A stretch of 64,000 nucleotides of DNA from positions 1-64,000 of the forward strand of contig NZ_UXAV01000031.1 in NCBI RefSeq assembly GCF_900609045.1. The letters are read 5' to 3'. The notes beneath the pieces were generated by a model. It was not told where the DNA came from, searched no databases, and worked only from the letters and a program-made list of their open reading frames with translations. Numbering within the stretch: the stretch's first letter is position 1; every line of letters starts with the position of its first letter. The stretch is from Filibacter tadaridae (GTDB lineage: Bacteria > Bacillota > Bacilli > Bacillales_A > Planococcaceae). The position numbers and the translations under genes are program-made. This document shows positions 45,031-56,400 of the stretch, piece after piece.

Positions 45031-45145
45031 AATTTAGAATGTCACGACAATTCGATAAAAGGGTGTTTTTTACGGACAGGACCAAAAAGAGGGTGACGAA
45101 ATGAGAAAAGTCAGATATCATTATTTAGAAAAAGGGGAAAAATGA

Positions 45146-45796
45146 ATGAAAAAAAAAGCATTGCATCAATTTACTGTATTACTGGAGGATTGGATCCCAA
45201 AAGACGCATCCATCGCGATTGCAGTGGGCCAGAAATATGTTTACTACCGCGTAGGAACGCATGATATCCATTTGAAGGAAGGGCAAACTGTTCAGGCTAG
45301 TAGTTTAGCCTGCCGTATCATTCAAAAACGCCAGAAGCTGGATTCATTAATGGACAACACGCTTTACGGAACACCTTATTTCGGTATCGGCTACCCAATT
45401 GAGATTGAAGGCCAGCCTGCTGCATTGGTTGTCATCTTGCCGCCCAACTACCATGTGTTGAAAAATGGTCCCTTCCGCTATCTTACGGGAAAGAAAGACG
45501 AAGATTGGAGTCCGATTCCTATTGAAAAGGTTATGTATATGGAAAGTTTGCAGAAGAAAACATGGTTTTACGCGGATGACGAGCAATACAGTACAACTTA
45601 CACATTGAAAAATCTACATTTACGATTGCCTGACTCATTTATACGGATCCATCGATCTTATATCGTCAACATTTCATTCATACAACGAATTTCAAGAGAC
45701 ATCACATCGAGTTTTATATTGATATTGAAAGATAGCACTGAGTTACCCGTTAGTCAGACTTATATGAATGAGGTGCGAAAAATTCTTGGATTTTAA
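45146..45796 (+). CDS. LytTR-domain transcription regulator
   Basis: A 216-residue DNA-binding protein. The C-terminal LytTR domain (about 110-213) shows PIPIEKVMYMESLQKKTWFY, LKNLHLRLPDSFIRIHRSYIVNISFIQRI and the closing SQTYMNEVRKILGF. The N-terminal 100 residues (GTPYFGIGYPIEIEGQPAALVVILPP) resemble a small ligand-sensing (PAS/GAF-like) domain rather than a phosphoreceiver, so it is a one-component regulator. AAAGGGGAAAA precedes the ATG. It is divergent from aceA across about 220 bp, which suggests, but does not show, control of the glyoxylate shunt. Confidence 0.8.
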   Translation: MKKKALHQFTVLLEDWIPKDASIAIAVGQKYVYYRVGTHDIHLKEGQTVQASSLACRIIQKRQKLDSLMDNTLYGTPYFGIGYPIEIEGQPAALVVILPPNYHVLKNGPFRYLTGKKDEDWSPIPIEKVMYMESLQKKTWFYADDEQYSTTYTLKNLHLRLPDSFIRIHRSYIVNISFIQRISRDITSSFILILKDSTELPVSQTYMNEVRKILGF

Positions 45797-45798
45797 AA

Positions 45799-45903
45799 GT
45801 TAGTGAACTAGATTTCGCAGTTTGTAAGAACTTTGTGGAACTAAAGCGGCTGATTGATATCTATATAACTGAATATAATCCGCATCCTATCAGAGGAATT
45901 TAA
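45799..45903 (+). pseudogene. possible transposase C-terminal remnant
   Basis: An open stretch directly after the LytTR stop reads VSELDFAVCKNFVELKRLI and ends DIYITEYNPHPIRGI before TAA. The pattern (short helix, ELxxxIDxYIxxYN) resembles the very C-terminus of IS3-type transposases. It lacks a start codon and any upstream part. Low-confidence relic call; it may be chance. Confidence 0.25.
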
Positions 45904-45941
45904 AAAAGATGACACCGGCACAATACCGAGGTCATCTCCTA
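45904..45941 (-). terminator. possible terminator on the gltS side
   Basis: On the minus strand GATGAC-CGG pairs with CCG-GTCATC, then TTTTTT. It lies 245 bp past the gltS stop, with repeat copy D in between. Confidence 0.65.
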
Positions 45942-45958
45942 GCAAGTTAAACTTTATT

Positions 45959-46106
45959 TGTTGAACTTATGATTTCACCGTAATCTTTAGAGAAGGCGCC
46001 TACTGGGGTAGCCGAAGCGATAAGACTGATAGCGGTTTTCTATCAGGCTTATCGCGGGAGGCATCCCCAAGCGCCGAGCGTTGTAAGTGAGACTTTTTAG
46101 TTCAAC
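45959..46106 (-). repeat. interspersed palindromic element, copy D (inverted)
   Basis: The only copy in the opposite orientation. On its own strand it reads CGGCGCTTGGGGATGCC, CGATAAG-CCTGATAG, loop, CTATCAG-TCTTATCG, GGCTACCCC. The arm pair CGATAAG/CTTATCG and CTGATAG/CTATCAG differ from other copies at both partners, so base pairing is kept. GTTGAAC ends mark both sides. Confidence 0.82.
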
Positions 46107-46186
46107 CAATAATAGTGGTTCTTTTTATTAAGTGTCCGTATTACAAAGTACAGTTCATACTGACAGAAGGGAATCCTTTTCCTCTA

Positions 46187-47527
46187 TTATGCTTTCTTCC
46201 GATTCAGCCATTTATATTTAAGCGCTAATAGGTAGATGACAAATGAGAATCCAAAAGTTAAAACAACAAATAACCAACCTTGCGAATTCAATACGAGTAT
46301 TGGAGCAAATGTGATCAGCAATATTTCCACGGGAGCAATAGGGATATACGCAAGCCCGTAGTCATCCAGTGTCTTACTTTCTGAATTAGGATCGACTATT
46401 CTAAGAAGTGCCATTCCCATCGCAACTGTACCCGTTGTCCATCCCCAAGTGAATATTCCTTTTTCAAACCAATGTTGAGCAAAGAATTTCTTGGAGAAAA
46501 TCGCAAAAAACACGTACGCATACACTAAACCAAATGCAAACAATAAAATCAATGGCACAGCATAGTCGAGAACGACGGAAATACTAATTGAACCAATTCC
46601 GAATGCTACAAGGACATCCGTCGCACTTCCGCTAATACGGTTCACTACATCCGTACTCACGTATTTCTCTGTTTTCGTTGCGTTCAGTATTTTCTTCACA
46701 ACTAACCCAACAAGAAATGCTAACGAGAATGCTGGTATGACAACATTCGGTATTAACAAAGCGCCCCACTGACTTAAGTAATATCCGCCCATCGCGATAA
46801 TTGAAACGATTGCCATATGGAAAATGTACGGATCAATGGAAATTGACGATACTGTGTCCGTTTGAGAATTAACTCTTGATTCTGGTGGAATAAGTCCTGT
46901 TCTCAACTCATCCGGCAAATCATCAAACGAAGCTAAAAATGATGTATGCCCTTTTGAAGAACCGCGTTTAATGAAGATTATGCCGATAAGGATTGCACTA
47001 ATAATACCGACTGTGGCAGAAGTCATTGCTAATGAAGTAGCTTCTTCCCACCCATTTTGAGCAAATGTAGCGCCAATAGCTGCAGCCGTACCATGTCCTC
47101 CTACGAACCCTGCTGCAAGTAACAAACCAAATCCGGCATGCAGTCCATCCCAAAATGGATTGAGTAATAGAATTGCAAACAGCAATCCTCCACCCCACAT
47201 TAAAAGCATCGCAATTTGTGAGTACGACCACATACTGCCGACCCGTGTCTTAATAGCATTCCAGTCGATTCTCGGTGAAAGAAGTGGAAGTGTACCAAAA
47301 ATAATCGCAATTAATATGGCGGGATACGTTCCCATTTGATCAGAGAAGGGTAACAGTCCAAACCCATTTGGACCAAATATCAATGCAAGAATACCAGCAA
47401 TAATACTTGCGGGTAAAAACATTCGTTGGATGAAACCAACTTTCGCTCTAATAATCGTTCCTGCAATTAAAAGCAATGATATCAAACCGATATCTGTGAA
47501 TAAAGCCCATGGTGAAAATTCCATCAT
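46187..47527 (-). CDS. gltS: sodium/glutamate symporter
   Basis: A 446-residue polytopic membrane protein of the GltS family with two inverted halves, about 12 membrane segments, and the characteristic glycine-rich re-entrant loops GGHGTAAAIGATF and WGWTTGTVAMGMALLRIVDP. DVLVAFGIGSISISVV is also typical. It takes up glutamate with sodium. AGAGGGTA lies close to the ATGATG start, and the second ATG may be used. A cre-like site overlaps a possible promoter upstream. Confidence 0.88.
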   Translation of the reverse strand: MMEFSPWALFTDIGLISLLLIAGTIIRAKVGFIQRMFLPASIIAGILALIFGPNGFGLLPFSDQMGTYPAILIAIIFGTLPLLSPRIDWNAIKTRVGSMWSYSQIAMLLMWGGGLLFAILLLNPFWDGLHAGFGLLLAAGFVGGHGTAAAIGATFAQNGWEEATSLAMTSATVGIISAILIGIIFIKRGSSKGHTSFLASFDDLPDELRTGLIPPESRVNSQTDTVSSISIDPYIFHMAIVSIIAMGGYYLSQWGALLIPNVVIPAFSLAFLVGLVVKKILNATKTEKYVSTDVVNRISGSATDVLVAFGIGSISISVVLDYAVPLILLFAFGLVYAYVFFAIFSKKFFAQHWFEKGIFTWGWTTGTVAMGMALLRIVDPNSESKTLDDYGLAYIPIAPVEILLITFAPILVLNSQGWLFVVLTFGFSFVIYLLALKYKWLNRKKA

Positions 47528-47588
47528 TACCCTCTCCTATCTCTACCTCATTTCATTAACGTTAAAAATCTCTTTCCCTCAACATTTA

Positions 47589-47602
47589 TGTAACCGATTA
47601 CA
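47589..47602 (-). promoter_or_regulatory. catabolite-responsive element (cre) upstream of gltS
   Basis: TGTAACCGATTACA matches the cre pattern TGNAANCGNNNNCA at every fixed position and is nearly palindromic. On the minus strand it covers a candidate -10 (TTACAT) 17 bases after TTGTTC, 62 bp from the gltS start, a position suited to CcpA repression. The rest of the 290-bp gap holds only the leuD terminator. Confidence 0.65.
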
Positions 47603-47737
47603 TGAAATTCGAACAAAGCATGATTTTTATACTCCTCATAATATATCATCTCTCAAAGTACTCGTAAATATTACCGAGAACTCAGAATTTGTTGATGAAT
47701 TCACAAAACAATATACTTATAAGTCCTTTTGCACATA

Positions 47738-47780
47738 GAAAAAGCTTTTTTGCGTCAATGACACAAAAAAGCTTTTTTTT
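47738..47780 (-). terminator. terminator of the ilv-leu operon
   Basis: AAAAAGCTTTTTTG pairs with CAAAAAAGCTTTTT on either strand, past the leuD stop. AT-rich but long. Confidence 0.8.
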
Positions 47781-47818
47781 AATTTATTTCTAAAGTCACA
47801 CTACTCGATTAAAGACTC

Positions 47819-48406
47819 TTATGCACGCTGAAGTTCCTCGTAACTGGCGATATGCGCTTCATATTGAATTGTCAATGCAATTTCATCCCAGCCGTTCAAC
47901 AGCATTTCCTTATAATAAGGATCGATGGTGAATGAATAACGTTTACCATCAAGTCCGATAACTGTCTGCTCCTCTAAATTCACTTCTACTGCGGAGGCAT
48001 GTTGTAGCCCGTTTGCCAGCAGCTCCTCCACTTCGGAAACGTTCAACTTAATCGGCAGCAATCCGTTTTTCATGCAGTTATTATAAAAGATATCCGCAAA
48101 ACTAGGCGCGATGACAACGTTGAATCCATAATCCAGAATCGACCAGGGTGCATGCTCCCGGGAAGATCCACAACCAAAGTTTTCGTGTGCGACTAGGATT
48201 TTCGAATCTTTGAACCGTTCATCATTGAGGACAAAATCTTTCACTTCATTGCCATCCGCGTCAACGCGCCAATGATAAAACAAATATTGCCCGAATCCCG
48301 TTCGTTCAATCCGTTTCAAAAATTCTTTGGAAATGATTTGATCGGTATCGACATTTTTTCGATCGAGCGGTGTTATAACACTTACAACTTTATTGATGGG
48401 TTCCAT
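47819..48406 (-). CDS. leuD: 3-isopropylmalate dehydratase small subunit
   Basis: Partner of LeuC in isomerising 2- to 3-isopropylmalate in leucine synthesis. The 195-residue swivel domain carries NVDTDQIISKEFLKR and the aconitase signature ENFGCGSSREHAPWSILD, plus ADIFYNNCMKNGLLPI. AGGAGGAATGACAA precedes the ATG. It is last in the operon, 18 bp after leuC. Confidence 0.96.
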   Translation of the reverse strand: MEPINKVVSVITPLDRKNVDTDQIISKEFLKRIERTGFGQYLFYHWRVDADGNEVKDFVLNDERFKDSKILVAHENFGCGSSREHAPWSILDYGFNVVIAPSFADIFYNNCMKNGLLPIKLNVSEVEELLANGLQHASAVEVNLEEQTVIGLDGKRYSFTIDPYYKEMLLNGWDEIALTIQYEAHIASYEELQRA

Positions 48407-48424
48407 TTGTCATTCCTCCTTCCT

Positions 48425-49834
48425 CTACACAAGAGTGGCTTGCATTTCGCGTACATCGACAAAACGACCTGCAATTGCGGAGGCAGCTGCCATCGCGGGA
48501 CTCATGAGATGCGTTCGGGCCCCTGCGCCTTGCCTACCTTCAAAGTTTCGGTTGGATGTCGATGCACAGCGTTCGCCTGCCGGTACGACATCATCATTCA
48601 TCGCTAGACACATACTGCAACCTGATTCCCGCCATTCAAAGCCGGCCGCAAGAAAAATGGCATCGAGCCCTTCTTGTTCCGCCTGTTGTTTAACAGTACG
48701 TGAGCCCGGTACGACAATCGCCGTCACGGAAGGATGGACTTTCTTGCCCGCGATCACTTTCGACGCGGCACGTAGATCACTCAATCTGGCATTTGTACAT
48801 GAACCGATGAATACATGCTGAATATCGATGGACGTAAGTGGCGCTCCTTCTTGCAACCCCATGTATACCAACGCTTTTTTCAACGCTTCTTTATCCGATT
48901 CTGAGTCGAAGTCTGCTGCGTATGGGACATGTGAGGAAATACCGGAGCCCATTGACGGATTCGTTCCCCAAGTGACAAATGGTTCGATTTCGTTTGCGGC
49001 GATTTCGACGACCGTATCGTAATTCGCTCCTTCATCCGTTGCGAGTGCCAGCCATTTTGCTGCCGCCTCCTCAAATGCACAATCTTGCGGAACGTATTTA
49101 CGGCCTTTCAAGTATGCAACCGTCGTTTCGTCAGGACTGATCAAACCGGCTTTCGCACCTGCTTCAATCGACATATTGCAGACAGTCATGCGTTCTTCCA
49201 TCGTCAGATTACGGATCGCCTCTCCTGTAAATTCAATTATGTGACCCGTCCCCATGTCAATGCCGAACTTCGCGATTATCGCCAATATAATATCCTTTGC
49301 GGTGACGCCGAAACCAAGTTGCCCGGTAATCCGGACCTCCATCGTTTTCGGTTTCGCTTGCCATAATGTCTGTGTCGACAAGACATGTTCCACTTCACTT
49401 GTTCCGATACCGAAGGAGATGGCCCCGAATGCACCATGTGTCGATGTATGACTATCCCCGCACACAATCGTTTTACCGGGTTGCGTCAAGCCGAGTTCAG
49501 GGCCAATAATATGGACAATCCCTTGGTCGGGATGGTCCATATTGGCTAACGGGATACCGAATTCATCGCAATTGGTCTGGAGCGTATCGATTTGCTTCTT
49601 GGCAATCGGGTCTTTAATGGCATCTCGATTACGTGTAGGCACATTATGATCCATCGTCGCAAAACAAAGATCAGGTCGACGTACTTTCCGCTTTGCCAGT
49701 CGCAATCCTTCAAATGCTTGGGGAGAAGTCACTTCATGTAGTAAATGAAGATCGATATAGAGCAGATCCGGTTTCCCCTTTTCTTCATAGACTATATGTT
49801 GGTCCCAAATTTTTTCGATAATATTTTTCGCCAT
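48425..49834 (-). CDS. leuC: 3-isopropylmalate dehydratase large subunit
   Basis: Catalytic [4Fe-4S] subunit, 469 residues. [16 protein letters not shown], the cluster cysteine in [13 protein letters not shown] and the pair in [11 protein letters not shown] are intact, as is [28 protein letters not shown] precedes the ATG. It lies 30 bp downstream of leuB in the operon. Confidence 0.96.
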   Translation of the reverse strand: MAKNIIEKIWDQHIVYEEKGKPDLLYIDLHLLHEVTSPQAFEGLRLAKRKVRRPDLCFATMDHNVPTRNRDAIKDPIAKKQIDTLQTNCDEFGIPLANMDHPDQGIVHIIGPELGLTQPGKTIVCGDSHTSTHGAFGAISFGIGTSEVEHVLSTQTLWQAKPKTMEVRITGQLGFGVTAKDIILAIIAKFGIDMGTGHIIEFTGEAIRNLTMEERMTVCNMSIEAGAKAGLISPDETTVAYLKGRKYVPQDCAFEEAAAKWLALATDEGANYDTVVEIAANEIEPFVTWGTNPSMGSGISSHVPYAADFDSESDKEALKKALVYMGLQEGAPLTSIDIQHVFIGSCTNARLSDLRAASKVIAGKKVHPSVTAIVVPGSRTVKQQAEQEGLDAIFLAAGFEWRESGCSMCLAMNDDVVPAGERCASTSNRNFEGRQGAGARTHLMSPAMAAASAIAGRFVDVREMQATLV

Positions 49835-49864
49835 ATGTTCTTCTCCCCTCAGTTGAATTCACGC

Positions 49865-50965
49865 TTATACATATGAAAACATGATGCTGTTTGAAACAAA
49901 CTGCGTATCAATCTCGTCTATCACTTTTTCCGTCCATTCTTTTGTTGATAAAACCCGTTTTCCCGGTTCAACTAGGTCTGCGGTAAAGAACCCATCTTCA
50001 AATACTGTATTTACGGCCTCTTCGATAACCGCCGCTTCCTCGTTCATACCGAAGGAATACCTCAACATCATCGCCGCTGACAAAATAGCGGCGGCAGGAT
50101 TGGCAAGACCAAGTCCAGCAATTTCAGGTGCGGAACCATGGACCGGTTCGTAAAGACCAAACCCATCTGCGCGGATGCTGGCAGATGGTAGTACGCCTAG
50201 GGAACCCGTGATGACAGATGCCTCATCGCTTAAAATATCGCCAAACATATTTTCTGTTACAATGACGTCGAATGCGCCTGGATTAGTAATGAGCTTCATA
50301 GCCGTTGAATCGACAAGCATATGCTCCACTTCTATGTCGGGATACGCTTTTTTCTTCTCTTCAACCACTTCACGCCATAATTTACTCGATTCCAATACGT
50401 TCGCTTTATCAACAGATGCAACTTTGCTTTTGCGAAGACGGGCAAGTTCAAATGACTTTTCCACAATGCGCTCAATTTCTTCACGTGTATAGACCAGTGT
50501 ATCGACCGCCGACTTTTCAGTATGGCGACTTGGCTCTCCAAAATATAGTCCGCCTGTCAGTTCCCGCACGATTAGCATGTCAACGTTTTTCGCTACTTTT
50601 TCTTTTAGAGGAGATGCATGGAGTAAAGATGGCACGGCCTTGACTGGTCGCAAATTCGCGAAAAGGTCAAAGTGTTTGCGAATTGCAAGCAACCCTTTTT
50701 CCGGTCGCAATGCCGAAGGGTTCTGATCCCATTTAGGTCCCCCTACTGCTCCGAGAAGTACCGCGTCACTCGCTTCACAAAGTGCAACAGTTTCTTCCGG
50801 CAAAGGATTGTTACATGTATCAATTGCAGTGCCGCCGATAGCTCCATAATTCATTTCGAATGTGTGCTCGAAGCGTCTGCCGATTACTTCAAGCACCTTT
50901 ACTGCTGACTCGATTACTTCTGGACCAATTCCATCACCTGGTAAAACAGCTACTCTTTTTTCCAT
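49865..50965 (-). CDS. leuB: 3-isopropylmalate dehydrogenase
   Basis: NAD-dependent oxidative decarboxylase, third step of leucine synthesis, 366 residues. Motifs: VLPGDGIGPEVIESAVKVLE, LLGAVGGPKWDQNP, the substrate-binding RELTGGLYFG, KANVLESSKLWREVV, and the NAD-site EPVHGSAPEIAGLGLANP. The ATG at 50965 follows AGGAGGAGAAGTACA; an ORF extension upstream runs into repeat DNA. The 214-bp gap before it holds a hairpin repeat and palindromic copy E, an unusual interruption inside the operon. Confidence 0.95.
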   Translation of the reverse strand: MEKRVAVLPGDGIGPEVIESAVKVLEVIGRRFEHTFEMNYGAIGGTAIDTCNNPLPEETVALCEASDAVLLGAVGGPKWDQNPSALRPEKGLLAIRKHFDLFANLRPVKAVPSLLHASPLKEKVAKNVDMLIVRELTGGLYFGEPSRHTEKSAVDTLVYTREEIERIVEKSFELARLRKSKVASVDKANVLESSKLWREVVEEKKKAYPDIEVEHMLVDSTAMKLITNPGAFDVIVTENMFGDILSDEASVITGSLGVLPSASIRADGFGLYEPVHGSAPEIAGLGLANPAAAILSAAMMLRYSFGMNEEAAVIEEAVNTVFEDGFFTADLVEPGKRVLSTKEWTEKVIDEIDTQFVSNSIMFSYV

Positions 50966-50984
50966 TGTACTTCTCCTCCTTTTA

Positions 50985-51020
50985 AATTCGGTGTCAGTAA
51001 CTGGCACCGGGCGTGTTATT
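50985..51020. repeat. short hairpin repeat, copy 2 (before leuB)
   Basis: GGTGTCAGTAACTGGCACC with flanks, 31 of 36 bases identical to 8615-8650. On the coding strand of leuB the hairpin sits about 20 bases before the start, just upstream of the ribosome binding site. Confidence 0.75.
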
Positions 51021-51176
51021 GATATAGGTTGAATCAAAGAATTCCATTGAACCCGCTACGGCGCTCGGGAATGCCTCCCGCCAAAAGCCAGACAGCTTCG
51101 CTGTCAGTCTTTTGGCTTCGGCTACCCCTTTTAAGGCGCCTTCGCTCATTTTATAGATATATACATTTGTTCATCC
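51020..51176 (+). repeat. interspersed palindromic element, copy E (inside the leu operon)
   Basis: Reads CGGCGCTCGGGAATGCC, then CCAAAAG-CCAGACAG, loop, CTGTCAG-TCTTTTGG, GGCTACCCC, AAGGCGCCTTCGCT. The arm pair CCAAAAG/CTTTTGG differs from CAATAAG/CTTATTG of other copies at both partners. It lies between leuA and leuB, so it is transcribed with the operon in antisense orientation to the reference copies. Confidence 0.85.
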
Positions 51177-51179
51177 TAC

Positions 51180-53760
<2,581 letters not shown>

Positions 53761-53779
53761 CTAATTTGGGTTTGGTTTT

Positions 53780-54295
53780 TCATTTCAAAATGGAAAGCTG
53801 TGGTGATTGGACTTTCTGTGTTTCGCGTACAAAGGCCGTGGCCCCCGTTCTTGTGAGTTCTTTGATGCCATACGGTTTGATCAAATCGATGAATGCTTCA
53901 ATCTTTTCGGGATTACCGGTCACTTGATAAGTGACGACATTTTTCCCAGTATCGATGACGGTAGCGCGGAACGGTTCGATAATGCTGTTCATTTCACTTC
54001 TCAAATGCGGCGGTGAAACAACTTTAATGAGGGCGAGCTCACGCATAACAATCGCCTTATCTGTAATGTCAGCCACTTTCAAGACGTCAATCTGTTTTTG
54101 AAGCTGCTTGACGAGTTGTTCGATTTTCCGTTCATCTTCCACATGGACAATGAACGTCATTTTCGACCGACCCGACTGCTCCGTGTGCCCGACTGTAATG
54201 CTTTCAATATTGAATTGCCTTTTCATAAGCAATCCCGTGACCCGGTTCAACACGCCACTTTGGTTAATGACCGTTACCGTTATGACTCGCCTCAT
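53780..54295 (-). CDS. ilvN: acetolactate synthase small (regulatory) subunit
   Basis: A 171-residue regulatory subunit that confers valine feedback on IlvB. N-terminal ACT domain: [35 protein letters not shown]; the C-terminal ALS_ss domain includes [18 protein letters not shown] and [17 protein letters not shown] [17 protein letters not shown]. Its ATG overlaps the ilvB stop (ATGA), so the subunits are co-translated. Often named ilvH in Bacillus. Confidence 0.95.
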   Translation of the reverse strand: MRRVITVTVINQSGVLNRVTGLLMKRQFNIESITVGHTEQSGRSKMTFIVHVEDERKIEQLVKQLQKQIDVLKVADITDKAIVMRELALIKVVSPPHLRSEMNSIIEPFRATVIDTGKNVVTYQVTGNPEKIEAFIDLIKPYGIKELTRTGATAFVRETQKVQSPQLSILK

Positions 54296-56052
54296 ACTTT
54301 ACTCACCCCAATCATTTCACTTAGTCCCCTGCCCGGCGCAATCATCGGAAAGACTTTTTCAAAACTTTTCACGCGGCAATCGATCAAAACAGGTTCGTCA
54401 GATAGCAGTGCCTCGCAGAACACGGCTTCCGCTTCTTCAATTGTGTTGATGCGGTACCCTTTAATGTCATACGCTTCGGCAAGTTTAACGAAATCAGGTT
54501 GAACGGGAATGAGCGATTGCGAATAGCGTCCTTCGTAAAACGTTTCCTGCCACTGGCGTACCATTCCCAGCACTTCATTGTTTAAAATGACGACTTTTAC
54601 CGGAATACGCAATTCTTGTAATAAAGACAATTCCTGTGCTGTCATTTGGAAACCACCGTCACCGACGATTGCGATGACGCGGGCATCCGGTTTTGCCAGC
54701 TGCGCGCCGATTGCTGCCGGGAAACCGAAGCCCATTGTGCCCAGCCCCCCTGAAGTGACCCAATGATTCGGGTTGTTTAAAGGGTAATATTGTGCTGCCC
54801 ACATTTGGTGCTGGCCGACATCCGTCGCGACGATTGCATTTCCTTTTGTTACTCGGTGAATGATTTCAATCGCTTGTTGGGGCAATACACATTGCTCATC
54901 TTCGTCATACCAAAGTGGAAACTGTTCTGTTAATTCACCCAAATAATTGCGCCACGTTTGTGTTTCGGGTGAATCGAATTGTTGTTTCAGCAATGCCTGC
55001 AATGCTTCTTTTGCATCTGCAACAATTGGGATTTCCGTTGGTACGTTTTTACCGATTTCAGCAGGGTCGATATCGATATGAATGACCCGCGCATGAGGGG
55101 CGAACTTTTCCAAGTTCCCAGTCAAGCGGTCATCGAAGCGGGCACCGATATTAATCAGCACGTCGCATTCACTGAGCGCCATGTTTGCTGTGTACGTTCC
55201 ATGCATCCCAGCCATTCCAAGGAATAGATGATGATTGCCATGGATCCCTCCCAAACCAAGAAGTGTGTTGGTTATAGGAAGTTGATGTTTTTCTACAAAC
55301 TCTTTCAATTCGTCCATTGCGCCGGCGTGAAGGATTCCTGCACCTGCGAGAATGAGCGGTTTTTTTGCCTGTGCAATCACCTGTGCCGCTTTTTGTATTT
55401 GTAAAAAGTTCGGCGTAGTCGTCGGCTGATAGCCTGGTAGATTGACTTCTTCATCAACCGCAGTTTCATGGTCGAAGATTCCAGTTGAAATGTCTTTTGG
55501 AATATCGACAACAACTGGACCGCGGCGACCAGTTGACGCAATATGGAATGCTTCTTTAATGATGCGTGGCAAATCCGCCAAATCATTTACCTGGTAGTTG
55601 TGCTTTGTGATGGGTTGTGTAATCCCGACAATATCCGCTTCTTGGAAAGCATCCGTTCCAATCACTGAAGTGGCTACCTGGCCAGTTAACACGACGAGTG
55701 GCAAAGAATCCATCATGGCATCCGTAATTCCTGTGACAAGATTTGTCGCACCCGGACCAGATGTCGCAAGAACGACACCTGCTTTACCCGACACTCGCGC
55801 ATAGCCTTCCGCAGCATGGATTGCACCTTGTTCATGACGGGCGAGCACATGTGAAATGGGATTTTTGTACAATGCATCATAAATTGGTAGAACGGCCCCT
55901 CCTGGATAACCGAAAATCATCTCCACGCCTTGATCTTTTAATGCTTGAATCAGGACGGCGGCACCCTCTTTCGGTTTACCAGCTTGCTGTTCGGGTACTT
56001 CATCAACCGTTTCTACTACTCCCACTTGCAATGTTTGCATCTCTGCACTCAT
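54292..56052 (-). CDS. ilvB: acetolactate synthase large subunit
   Basis: Thiamine diphosphate-dependent enzyme at the entry to valine, leucine and isoleucine synthesis, 586 residues. [17 protein letters not shown] and [14 protein letters not shown] (catalytic Glu) in the Pyr domain, [20 protein letters not shown] in the middle domain, and [30 protein letters not shown] in the ThDP/Mg site. AGGAGGAGTTTCAG precedes the ATG. A T-box leader lies directly upstream. Confidence 0.97.
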   Translation of the reverse strand: MSAEMQTLQVGVVETVDEVPEQQAGKPKEGAAVLIQALKDQGVEMIFGYPGGAVLPIYDALYKNPISHVLARHEQGAIHAAEGYARVSGKAGVVLATSGPGATNLVTGITDAMMDSLPLVVLTGQVATSVIGTDAFQEADIVGITQPITKHNYQVNDLADLPRIIKEAFHIASTGRRGPVVVDIPKDISTGIFDHETAVDEEVNLPGYQPTTTPNFLQIQKAAQVIAQAKKPLILAGAGILHAGAMDELKEFVEKHQLPITNTLLGLGGIHGNHHLFLGMAGMHGTYTANMALSECDVLINIGARFDDRLTGNLEKFAPHARVIHIDIDPAEIGKNVPTEIPIVADAKEALQALLKQQFDSPETQTWRNYLGELTEQFPLWYDEDEQCVLPQQAIEIIHRVTKGNAIVATDVGQHQMWAAQYYPLNNPNHWVTSGGLGTMGFGFPAAIGAQLAKPDARVIAIVGDGGFQMTAQELSLLQELRIPVKVVILNNEVLGMVRQWQETFYEGRYSQSLIPVQPDFVKLAEAYDIKGYRINTIEEAEAVFCEALLSDEPVLIDCRVKSFEKVFPMIAPGRGLSEMIGVSKV

Positions 56053-56091
56053 CTGAAACTCCTCCTGACTTTTCTGGTTTGTGAAAAAATT

Positions 56092-56388
56092 TATAATAAA
56101 AAAAGCCCTTCCATCCCACGCAAAGAAATATTTTCTTTACATAGGGATGAAAAAAGCTTTTCATGGTACCACCCTTGTTCGTAGCAAACTCGCTACCTTA
56201 TGAACAGACAAAGTCTATTCGGTCATAACGAGCATAGAAGATTCTACGCCCGGGATTGCCTAATCGGTTACCCTTTCAGCAATCCACTCCGAGGTGATGT
56301 CGCAAACAGTTGTATTGCCGGCTTCCAGCATGACCGACTCTCTGGGAATACTAGGTTCTGTTCACTTTTGCCTCATCGATGATTTAGC
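56092..56388 (-). promoter_or_regulatory. T-box riboswitch controlling ilvB onward
   Basis: On the minus strand the conserved T-box AAGGGTGGTACC lies at 56176-56165 within an antiterminator (GGTAGCGAG...). Stem I features are visible upstream: a GAACCTAGTA S-turn element, AGAGAG-type distal bulge with TGCTGGAAGCC, and GACATCACCTCGGAG, which places ATC (Ile) at 56298-56296 as the likely specifier codon. The terminator stem (56162-56101: AAAAGC...CATCCC with GGGATG...GCTTTT) ends in a T-run. Uncharged tRNA should permit read-through. The specifier is read by eye and could be shifted. Confidence 0.9.
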
Positions 56389-56400
56389 AGTATTCAGTTG

